Positions 1-5,790 of a DNA stretch of 12,262 nt are shown here, piece by piece (the first letter of the stretch is position 1; each line of letters starts with the position of its first letter). The stretch lies in contig JAGGZP010000019.1 of assembly GCA_021161965.1 (NCBI GenBank), positions 1 through 12,262 of the forward strand. The letters are read 5' to 3'. The position numbers and the translations under genes are program-made. Source of the stretch: a bacterium. GTDB taxonomy: Bacteria; Patescibacteriota; Patescibacteriia; UBA2591; JAGGZP01. The notes under the pieces are model-generated. The model saw nothing but the letters and a program-made list of their open reading frames with translations. It had not been told where the DNA came from and made no database searches.

Positions 1-4
1 ATTT

Positions 5-32
5 ATTATAGGATAAAAATAAAATTTGACAA
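5..32 (-). promoter_or_regulatory. Putative sigma70-type promoter for a gene beyond the left edge
   Basis: On the minus strand TTGTCA (27-32) is followed after 16 nt by TATAAT (5-10), matching the bacterial housekeeping consensus at 11 of 12 positions. It lies just past the stop codon of the 614-residue surface protein gene and would transcribe leftward into sequence outside the window. The 16-nt spacer is the same as in the tRNA promoter and two other promoters called here. TATAAT alone is common by chance in DNA this AT-rich, so the call rests on the paired boxes. Confidence 0.45.
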
Positions 33-39
33 GTTAAAC

Positions 40-1884
40 TTATTTAACAACTTTTCCTTTGCCTGAAACAATAGGATCGCTTTCAATATTTGTATCCAGA
101 AAATTTATTTCTCTAAAAATATCCTCTTCGGTCCATTTATCGATGCCATGCAAAGAAATTACGCTAGTTAGAGGTAAAACATGACCAATATCATTATCAT
201 CAGGAACAACTGCTACCTCGAATCTTGCTTCAATTGAAGAAAAAGGTCCGCCTCTGTAAGGCAATAAATTGCCTATATGCCAAATAACTTTTCGATTATT
301 TTCATCAAATTCTATCTCTCCAATTGAAGCACTTATTTTATTGGTAAAAATAACATTCTTTGGTAAAACTGTTTCAACATATAAATTATTAACGGAGTTA
401 CAAGTATTTTCGACACGCCAATAAATAAGGTAACGTGTTTCACGATTAACTTTGGGCGGAATAGGCCCACTCCCAACCCTTATATTTTCATCGTCATAGT
501 AACGTGCTTCGCCGGAAAGAAAAACATTTGTTCTAACTTTAATTTCTGGACCATTAACTTGTAATTTTAAATCGCGTGTTGAAAAAACTGGTCGACAAAT
601 TAAATTTACTTTAAATTTAATTAAAGGATTAACATACCTATTTTTATTAGCACGATAACGAGAAATTAACTTTAATTTAAATCTAATTTTACCAGACGAT
701 CCTGTTTTAACAACCTTAAAATTTGGGAGGTTCAATCGATTCCAAATAATTTTTTTGCCTCCATATGTATCTCTAATTTGCCAATATCCCGACCTTTTTG
801 TTATGGAATCTGTACTTGCTAACCATTTTTTATTAGTTATTTCTGGCCAGCTAAAAAAATGTGCATTTTCTACTTCGACTTCTAAACCAAGATTTTGTAT
901 TTCCTTTAAACCATTATTTTGATAAGTTAAAATTAATGGTATTTCATCGCCCCAGGAAAAATATTTTTTGCCATTTTCGACTTTTAAGGAAAAAATAATA
1001 TCCGATTTTAATGAATTAAGTTTTTGGAGAATAACATTTTGATCATAATATCTTCCATTAGGCGATTTTAAAGAAGCAGTAATTTTTATCTGATTATCAT
1101 TCTTATTAAGTGGACCATTAAAAACACCAGAAAAATCAATAACTCTAATCTCTTGTGCCTTTAAACTTTCGATTAAGAAAATTTTTTCCCCATTAAAATT
1201 TTCTGATTCTTGAATATCTTTATCTTTGTTGATTAATTTGAGAAATAAAAAATTTTTCGGTGTTTCTAAAGAAATTCTTAAATTTTCAAAATCATAATTT
1301 GTCTTATTTTCGATTTTATACTGCCAAGTAAAAACCTGCCCAACAGAAAGTTCTTTAGGTATCTTCAATTCGCTGCTAAATGCTGAATCAACAAAAATAT
1401 CTTTTTCAATTGTTTTCTGAAAAGATGACGTCAGTCCAGCTAAATGAAAATCAAACATCCCTTTAAATTTTTTTGTTTCAACTAAAGAATGAGAGGGTGA
1501 AAAAAAACGACCTCTAATTCTTAAAAATTCTTGTCGCCCTTTTCTTATTCTATCAAAATGCCAATTACAACCATTAACTAATTTCTCTGAATAATTTTTA
1601 CTACTTTCATCCAAATAAAACCCTTCAGGAAAGTTTAATGTAAAATCGCCTGACTGAATATCTAAATTACCATAATTTTCTATCCTTAACAAAAAGTCTA
1701 CATTTTCACCAACTTTTACTTTGTTAGGACCATCAAAAACTAAATTGATGTCTTTGCTTTTTTTTAAAAAAAGATCTCCATTAAAAAACAAAAAACTAAT
1801 AAACGCAACAATCAAAAAAATAAAAAAAACAAGCAACATCGGAACCTTTATATGGCTCATTTTTTTATTCTGTTTTGATACCAT
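40..1884 (-). CDS. Bitopic surface protein with DUF11-like beta-sandwich repeats
   Basis: No precise function can be assigned. The 614-residue product starts with a short Lys-rich segment and one hydrophobic helix (about 13-34), with no obvious signal-peptidase site, so it is probably anchored with a large outer domain. The outer part has at least four segments of the DUF11/CARDB kind, in which a 'VGE/VGQ' or 'WGDE' turn is followed by an 'IEN', 'YQNNG' or 'VENTCN' strand and a 'P(E/K)(G/N)F' turn: about 46-90, 172-215, 296-345 and 473-589. The last repeat, opening with 'VGSGPIPPKV' (470-479) and containing 'VIWHIGNL' (533-540), resembles repeats I recall from many CPR surface proteins. The only cysteines noted are 106, 429 and 495. 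The gene starts 7 nt after the stop of the 152-residue gene and has no clear Shine-Dalgarno site; Met9 is a possible alternative start. It is the last gene of a glycosyltransferase-led cluster, so a cell-surface structural or adhesive role is an inference. Confidence 0.7.
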   Translation of the reverse strand: MVSKQNKKMSHIKVPMLLVFFIFLIVAFISFLFFNGDLFLKKSKDINLVFDGPNKVKVGENVDFLLRIENYGNLDIQSGDFTLNFPEGFYLDESSKNYSEKLVNGCNWHFDRIRKGRQEFLRIRGRFFSPSHSLVETKKFKGMFDFHLAGLTSSFQKTIEKDIFVDSAFSSELKIPKELSVGQVFTWQYKIENKTNYDFENLRISLETPKNFLFLKLINKDKDIQESENFNGEKIFLIESLKAQEIRVIDFSGVFNGPLNKNDNQIKITASLKSPNGRYYDQNVILQKLNSLKSDIIFSLKVENGKKYFSWGDEIPLILTYQNNGLKEIQNLGLEVEVENAHFFSWPEITNKKWLASTDSITKRSGYWQIRDTYGGKKIIWNRLNLPNFKVVKTGSSGKIRFKLKLISRYRANKNRYVNPLIKFKVNLICRPVFSTRDLKLQVNGPEIKVRTNVFLSGEARYYDDENIRVGSGPIPPKVNRETRYLIYWRVENTCNSVNNLYVETVLPKNVIFTNKISASIGEIEFDENNRKVIWHIGNLLPYRGGPFSSIEARFEVAVVPDDNDIGHVLPLTSVISLHGIDKWTEEDIFREINFLDTNIESDPIVSGKGKVVK

Positions 1885-1891
1885 AGATTAC

Positions 1892-2350
1892 TTACTCAGC
1901 TTTTTTGATTGTCTCACTAATTGGTGAATCAGACTTTAGGTTTTCAACAAATAAAATTTGATCTCGATTTATTTTCATCTCGCTAGTTGGTTTATGCAAC
2001 TCGTTACCAAGCTTAACTAAAGTCGGCTGAGATTTTGGCTTTTCACCTTCTTTTGTGCTCAATTGCTGAATTTGTAAATAGTAAACGTCTCTTAAAATAA
2101 TCCAATTTCTTGTCTGTTTAACAATATGTCCAAAATAAACTTGTCCATTAACTAAAAACACAGCCTGGATTCTTCCTTTTTCTGCTAATTTAACATTCTG
2201 CTTCCAGTACAAGAAATAAGCTCCTCCAACTATTACAACAATAGCAATGGTAAAAATAAAAATTTTCCAACTGAATTTACGTTTACTAGACGATACCTTT
2301 TTTTCGACTTTATTAATTTCTTGATTTAATTCTTCCTTTTGTATTTCCAT
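1892..2350 (-). CDS. Small bitopic membrane protein of a CPR-type conserved family
   Basis: The function is unknown. The 152-residue product has a charged, Lys/Glu-rich cytoplasmic N-terminus (1-28), one transmembrane helix (about 29-49) and a roughly 100-residue outer domain. Recognisable segments there are 'IQAVFLVNGQVYFGHI' (61-76), 'ILRDVYYLQIQ' (85-95), 'LVKLGNELHKP' (111-121) and 'INRDQILFVENL' (127-138). From memory, this order (a strand with 'NGQVYFG', then 'DVYYLQ', then 'LVKLGNELH', then 'INRDQILF') recurs in short membrane proteins of Parcubacteria and Microgenomates, which is one reason for placing the genome there. The start lies 8 nt after the glycosyltransferase stop, with no convincing Shine-Dalgarno site, and the 614-residue surface protein gene follows 7 nt after its stop. 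The three genes are probably one transcription unit, so a role in envelope assembly is a guess by context only. Confidence 0.65.
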   Translation of the reverse strand: MEIQKEELNQEINKVEKKVSSSKRKFSWKIFIFTIAIVVIVGGAYFLYWKQNVKLAEKGRIQAVFLVNGQVYFGHIVKQTRNWIILRDVYYLQIQQLSTKEGEKPKSQPTLVKLGNELHKPTSEMKINRDQILFVENLKSDSPISETIKKAE

Positions 2351-2358
2351 AAATTTAA

Positions 2359-3567
2359 TTACATTTTAGCTATTTCTTTATAGAAATTTAAAGTTTCTCT
2401 TGCTGTTTTTTTCCAATTAAACTCTTTCGCCTTTTCTCGACCTTTTTGAGAAATTTCGTTATATAGTTTATTATTGGTTAGTAAATCAAATATTGCTTGA
2501 CTAATCTCTGCAACATTAAATGGGTTAACTAATATCGCTTTACCTTCGGCTATCTCTGGTAAAGATGAAACATTACTCGTAACTACTGGAATACCGTTTG
2601 CCATTGCCTCAATTACCGGAATGCCAAAACCTTCATATAACGTAGGAAAAACAAAAATTTTAGCCCCTTCGAATAACTGATCGAGATCATCGGCATCAAT
2701 ATAACCCGGTAATATAATGTCATCTTTGTATTTCGATTTTTTAATTCTTTCTTGAATTGATTTAAAATGTGTTCCTGGTTGTCCGGCCAAAACTAATTGA
2801 TAATCAACAGAATAATTCTTCAAACTCTCCTTTTTTAGCGGATCTTTTAAACTTAATTGTGGTAACTCTACTAAACGGTCACGCAATCTTTCATAAGCCT
2901 CGACAATTCGTAAAATATTTTTTCGTGGTTCGAGCGTCCCTAAGAATAATAAATAATCTTTTGTAATGCCATATTTCTTTTTTACTTTATCTACTTCTTC
3001 AGTGTTACATTTTCTAAAAAATCTTGAGTCAATTCCGTGATAAATTACTTCTATTTTTTTTGTGCTAATGCCAAAAATTTCACCTAAATCTTTTTTCGTT
3101 GATTGAGAAACAGCAATAATTCCTCCAGCCATTTCTATCGCCTTAGGAATAACTAACTTCAAAAGCATTATTTCTTTATTTGTATAGAGTTCGGGGAATT
3201 TATAAATAGTTAGATCGTGAACAGTAATAACTGTTGGTGCTTTATATCCCTGTGGTAAACTTGGTATTGGTGAATGAAAAATATCTAGATTCTCACGAGA
3301 AATAAAAGCAGTTGTCAAAAAATTTCGATAGGTTGAAGGAAGAAATCTATTATAAGAAATAAATGGAAAAAATCTAAATCTAACATTCTCTTGTTCAAAC
3401 TTTTTTAATCTTTTTTGTTGAACTGTTTTATCAAAAAATAAAAAATAATCATTTTCTTTATCAATTTCCAAAAGATGGCGGATTAACTGATAGGTATAGT
3501 GACCAATACCAGCCGCCTCGCCTTTTTCTGGATTCAAAATTGTGCGAGCGTCAATACCAATACGCAT
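2359..3567 (-). CDS. GT4-family glycosyltransferase (GT-B fold)
   Basis: The protein transfers a sugar from a nucleotide-sugar donor to an acceptor, probably at the inner face of the membrane, for surface glycan or protein glycosylation; donor and acceptor cannot be read from sequence. At 402 residues it has the usual length and both Rossmann-like domains. The N-terminal domain opens with 'MRIGIDAR' and a Gly-rich 'AAGIGHYTYQL' loop (18-28), with 'HSPIPSLP' (98-105) and 'TVHDLT' (115-120). The linker has 'IAVSQSTK' (151-158). The C-terminal donor-binding domain has 'FLGTLEPRKN' (208-217) with the conserved Arg/Lys, 'VLAGQPG' (259-265), and the E-X7-E motif Glu312 to Glu320 in 'YEGFGIPVIEA'. 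An insert of about 25 residues (231-254) separates early strands of this domain. No membrane helix is seen. It begins a three-gene cluster with two bitopic proteins. AGG lies 4 nt before the ATG. Confidence 0.9.
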   Translation of the reverse strand: MRIGIDARTILNPEKGEAAGIGHYTYQLIRHLLEIDKENDYFLFFDKTVQQKRLKKFEQENVRFRFFPFISYNRFLPSTYRNFLTTAFISRENLDIFHSPIPSLPQGYKAPTVITVHDLTIYKFPELYTNKEIMLLKLVIPKAIEMAGGIIAVSQSTKKDLGEIFGISTKKIEVIYHGIDSRFFRKCNTEEVDKVKKKYGITKDYLLFLGTLEPRKNILRIVEAYERLRDRLVELPQLSLKDPLKKESLKNYSVDYQLVLAGQPGTHFKSIQERIKKSKYKDDIILPGYIDADDLDQLFEGAKIFVFPTLYEGFGIPVIEAMANGIPVVTSNVSSLPEIAEGKAILVNPFNVAEISQAIFDLLTNNKLYNEISQKGREKAKEFNWKKTARETLNFYKEIAKM

Positions 3568-3578
3568 AAGACCTATAA

Positions 3579-3584
3579 ATTATA
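3579..3584 (-). promoter_or_regulatory. Possible -10 box of the glycosyltransferase gene
   Basis: A perfect TATAAT on the minus strand ends 11 nt before the glycosyltransferase ATG, so transcription would start about 5 nt upstream of the start codon. No good -35 box is present at 16-18 nt. The 11-nt distance equals that of the TATACT before the methyltransferase gene. Chance occurrence in AT-rich DNA is a real alternative. Confidence 0.3.
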
Positions 3585-3618
3585 AATTTGAATTAATTAC
3601 AATTTTTTGTTTAAAATA

Positions 3619-3656
3619 AACTAAGCAACTAATTAGCCGAGTAACTAAGCAACTAA
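3619..3656. repeat. Imperfect 24-nt tandem direct repeat with 14-nt identical units
   Basis: The unit AACTAAGCAACTAA occurs exactly at 3619-3632 and again at 3643-3656, separated by 10 nt (period 24). The second copy ends directly at the stop codon of the nucleoside phosphorylase gene. The unit is itself built from short ACTAA/GCAACTAA modules, which suggests slippage. It has no strong dyad and no run of T that would make it an intrinsic terminator. It occupies about half of the 89-nt gap between the phosphorylase and the glycosyltransferase. Confidence 0.75.
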
Positions 3657-4478
3657 CTATTTTATCAATGTTGGATAAAAATATTTCTTTTTCTTTTTCT
3701 TTTTTATTATATCCCATTTATGCAAAATATCCACTGCTTCAGAAGCTATTAATCCTAATTTTTTCTCACCAACAATTTTAAACTCATCAGTAATTAAGTT
3801 ATCGAAAACTACGCAAATTGCTCCAGCGCGTAAATTATAAAGATTGGCAACGGTAAAAAGCGCTGATGCTTCCATTTCAACATTTGTTATTTTTGCTTGA
3901 GCTAAGTCATTCAAAATGTACTTAAATTTTGATTGCCAATAACCCTTAAATCCCGGTCGACCTTCTCCAACATAAAATGAATCCGCCGAAACGCCAACGC
4001 CTAAATGATAACGAACTTTTAATTTTTCACAAGCCTCAATTAAAGCAAGAGTTACTTCATAAGAAGCAACCGCTGGATATTCTGACCAAATATATTGTTT
4101 TGATGTACCCTCTTTCCGTAAAGCAGCAAAATTTATTACAAAATCACCGGGTTTAATTTCTTTTTGTAATGCACCAGTACTACCAATCCTAATAAAGGTA
4201 TGAACTCCTATTCTTGCTGCTTCCTCAAGAGCAATAACTGCTGAAGGTGAGCCAATACCGGTTGAAAGACAAGAAATTTTTGTCGATTTGTAATGTCCTG
4301 TAATTGAATGATATTCTCGGTGGTTTGCTATTGTTTTATAATCATCCCAATTTTTTCCAACCTTTTCTACTCTTCCTGGATCTCCTGGAAGAAGAACATA
4401 TCCAGCTAAATCACCTCTCCTACAGGCAATATGATATTGTCTACCCCCTTTTTGTGTTGGTTGTTTCGCAGTAGCCAT
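3657..4478 (-). CDS. NP-I family nucleoside phosphorylase (uridine/purine type)
   Basis: The protein is predicted to catalyse reversible phosphorolysis of a nucleoside to base and (deoxy)ribose 1-phosphate in nucleoside salvage in the cytoplasm. NP-I signatures are in order: phosphate-binding 'GDPGRV' (32-37), 'HREY' (53-56) supplying a neighbouring-subunit Arg, 'STGIGSPS' (72-79), 'FIRIGSTGALQ' (95-105), 'SADSFY' (164-169), and ribose-binding 'NVEMEAS' (199-205). The overall pattern and the 'GEGRPGF' loop (171-177) look like uridine phosphorylase. The 'VVFDN' segment (223-227), however, places Asp226 where purine nucleoside phosphorylase has its catalytic Asp, so the substrate is uncertain. 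The 273-residue product ends in a Lys7 run (259-265) and a short YFYPTLIK tail beyond the usual domain end. The start is 16 nt after the tRNA 3' end, with AGG 5 nt upstream of ATG. No terminator is seen between the two, so read-through from the tRNA promoter is likely. Confidence 0.85.
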   Translation of the reverse strand: MATAKQPTQKGGRQYHIACRRGDLAGYVLLPGDPGRVEKVGKNWDDYKTIANHREYHSITGHYKSTKISCLSTGIGSPSAVIALEEAARIGVHTFIRIGSTGALQKEIKPGDFVINFAALRKEGTSKQYIWSEYPAVASYEVTLALIEACEKLKVRYHLGVGVSADSFYVGEGRPGFKGYWQSKFKYILNDLAQAKITNVEMEASALFTVANLYNLRAGAICVVFDNLITDEFKIVGEKKLGLIASEAVDILHKWDIIKKKKKKKYFYPTLIK

Positions 4479-4494
4479 ATAAACCTATTTACTC

Positions 4495-4569
4495 TGGTAG
4501 CGGGGGTGGGATTTGCACCCACGACCTCCAGGTTATGGGCCTGGCGAGCTGCTACTGCTCTACCCCGCG
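4495..4569 (-). tRNA. Initiator tRNA-Met (CAU) with encoded CCA and unusual elbow
   Basis: A 75-nt cloverleaf can be drawn. The acceptor is CGCGGGG with CCCCGCT, discriminator A and encoded CCA. The D-arm is GAGC/GCTC with a 7-nt loop AGTAGCA. The anticodon arm is CCAGG/CCTGG with loop CCCATAA (anticodon CAU at 34-36). The variable loop is AGGTC and the T-arm is GTGGG/CCCAC with loop TGCAAAT. Initiator hallmarks are the unpaired C1 x U72, the A11:U24 pair, and G-C pairs at 30:40 and 31:39; position 29:41 is A:U where most bacteria have G:C. Odd features are C33 instead of the near-universal U33, G55 instead of U55, A9, and a short D-loop with no GG dinucleotide. All stems are intact and the upstream promoter is at consensus, so decay into a pseudogene seems unlikely. 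It would serve translation initiation with fMet. Confidence 0.93.
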
Positions 4570-4582
4570 GCAACCTATTTAA

Positions 4583-4610
4583 ATTATAATTATTTTTTTC
4601 TCCTTGTCAA
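4583..4610 (-). promoter_or_regulatory. Consensus sigma70 promoter of the initiator tRNA gene
   Basis: On the minus strand a perfect TTGACA (4605-4610) and a perfect TATAAT (4583-4588) are separated by 16 nt. The -10 box ends 13 nt before the tRNA 5' end, so transcription would start a few nucleotides upstream of the mature end. The promoter overlaps the last codons and stop of ruvX (4590-4592). A 12 of 12 match at the right distance to a stable-RNA gene makes this the best promoter in the window. It probably also transcribes the nucleoside phosphorylase gene. Confidence 0.85.
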
Positions 4611-4976
4611 ATAATCTTGTAAAATAATCATCGCAGCAACAGCATGATTCTTTTTGTTTTTTGTATTTTTTAACAACCTATCAGCCATTTTACTCGTTAG
4701 TCTTTCATCATAAATTTCAATTGGTATCTTTATTTCTTTTTTTAATTTATCAACAAATTCTTTTGTTTCTCTCGTCTGTTTTGTCTGATTACTATTAAAA
4801 CTAACCGGCCAACCAACAATTATCTTTTCAATACTTTTCTCAAAAATAATTTTTTTTAATTTTAAAAATAAATTTTTATCATTTTTTAAAATTTTGTAAG
4901 GATGTGAAATTTTTAGTTTAATATTTCCAATTGCTGTACCAATTTCCTTTCGGCCATAATCTATTGCTAAAATCAT
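4590..4976 (-). CDS. ruvX: Putative pre-16S rRNA nuclease / Holliday junction resolvase-like RuvX (YqgF)
   Basis: This RNase H-fold protein of the YqgF family is implicated in 16S rRNA 5'-end maturation and was earlier proposed as a Holliday junction resolvase. The 128 residues are a normal length. Motifs are 'ILAIDYGRKEIG' with Asp6 (2-13), 'IIVGWPVSFN' (52-61), 'YDERLTS' with Glu91 (89-95), and the C-terminal 'NHAVAAMIILQDYL' (110-123). The third acidic position, Asp in most homologues (as in the B. subtilis protein), appears as His111 here; a His occupies the comparable site in some RuvC enzymes such as that of Thermus. The gene starts inside murI by a 4-nt ATGA overlap, which suggests coupled translation. 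It ends 20 nt before the tRNA gene, and the tRNA promoter overlaps its stop. The start has no good Shine-Dalgarno site of its own. Confidence 0.9.
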   Translation of the reverse strand: MILAIDYGRKEIGTAIGNIKLKISHPYKILKNDKNLFLKLKKIIFEKSIEKIIVGWPVSFNSNQTKQTRETKEFVDKLKKEIKIPIEIYDERLTSKMADRLLKNTKNKKNHAVAAMIILQDYLTRRKK

Positions 4977-5785
4977 AAATTTATTTTTTCTAGCTTAATT
5001 TTTCTTTGCAGCCAATAATTTGCTATTTGCTGATTATGAGAAGTTAAATCGGAAACAAAAAATTTATGTTGATTACCTTTTATTAATTCTTTTGCAACAG
5101 CAGAATTACTTTCTAAATATTTTTTTAATTTGTAAACAACCTCTTCACCAGAATCAACTATATTTACTCTTTTACCAATTTTTATTTTTATCAAATTTTT
5201 AATAATCGGATAATGTGTGCAGGCTAAAATTAAAGTATCTATTTGGGCAAATTTTAACGGATACAAATATTTTTTAACTATTCTTTTCGTTTCCATTCTT
5301 TTTAGCCAACCCTCTTCAATCAAAGGAACAAGTAGAGGCGCTGCTTTTTGGAAAACTTTGATTTTTGTTGTTTTATTTTCAATTAATTTTTTATAGATTT
5401 TCGAATCAATCGTTGCTCTTGTCCCAATTACTCCAATTCTTTTTACTGCTCTCTTTGGATATTTTGGATTTTTCAAAGTTATTTCAATTGCTTTTTCAAC
5501 TGCTGGTGTCACAACCTCAAAAAGAGGAATTTTTATTTTTTGTTTTAAAAAATCGTAAGCAACAGAAGAAACTGTATTACAAGCAATAATAATAATTTTG
5601 GCACCTTTCTTTATCAAAAAGTTTATTGCCTCAAGAGAATACCTTTTAATAACTTCTGCTCCCCTATTTCCATAAGGCGTTCTTGCAGTATCACCAAAAT
5701 ATAAAATTTGATATTCAGGTAAAATTTCAAATATTTTTTTAACAACAGTTAATCCTCCAATCCCTGAGTCAAAAACACCAATCAT
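4973..5785 (-). CDS. murI: Glutamate racemase
   Basis: MurI interconverts L- and D-glutamate in the cytoplasm, supplying the D-Glu added by MurD to the peptidoglycan stem peptide. The 270 residues cover the full two-domain fold. Visible motifs are 'IGVFDSGIGG' with Asp6 and Ser7 (2-11), 'YFGDTARTPYG' (29-39), the first catalytic cysteine Cys69 in 'IACNTVSS' (67-74), 'GVIGTRATI' (118-126), 'PLIEEGW' (154-160), and the second catalytic cysteine Cys189 in 'ACTHYP' (188-193). Both cysteines of the two-base mechanism are present, so the enzyme is probably active. The gene starts 5 nt after the phosphohexomutase stop and overlaps ruvX by 4 nt (ATGA), so it belongs to the same transcript. It agrees with the murA and murB genes nearby in pointing to a cell that makes its own peptidoglycan. 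Confidence 0.95.
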   Translation of the reverse strand: MIGVFDSGIGGLTVVKKIFEILPEYQILYFGDTARTPYGNRGAEVIKRYSLEAINFLIKKGAKIIIIACNTVSSVAYDFLKQKIKIPLFEVVTPAVEKAIEITLKNPKYPKRAVKRIGVIGTRATIDSKIYKKLIENKTTKIKVFQKAAPLLVPLIEEGWLKRMETKRIVKKYLYPLKFAQIDTLILACTHYPIIKNLIKIKIGKRVNIVDSGEEVVYKLKKYLESNSAVAKELIKGNQHKFFVSDLTSHNQQIANYWLQRKIKLEKINL

Positions 5786-5790
5786 AAAAT

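Noticed and set aside
26..31. TTGACA on the plus strand as a -35 box
   Set aside because: No acceptable -10 box follows at 15-19 nt; the same bases form part of a minus-strand promoter instead.
3609..3621. Short perfect dyad GTTTA/TAAAC as a terminator
   Set aside because: It has only five A-T-rich pairs and is followed on the minus strand by a run of A, not T.
3657..4478. Calling the phosphorylase udp outright
   Set aside because: The residue pattern at 222-227 differs from canonical uridine phosphorylase and resembles purine enzymes, so the substrate is left open.
4495..4569. tRNA-Ile2 (lysidine CAU) or elongator tRNA-Met
   Set aside because: The C1 x U72 mismatch, A11:U24 and the G-C pairs at 30:40 and 31:39 are initiator-type; elongators have a paired 1:72 and usually Y11:R24.
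4495..4569. tRNA pseudogene
   Set aside because: All stems pair fully, CCA is encoded, and a perfect promoter lies upstream at the right distance; only loop positions are unusual.
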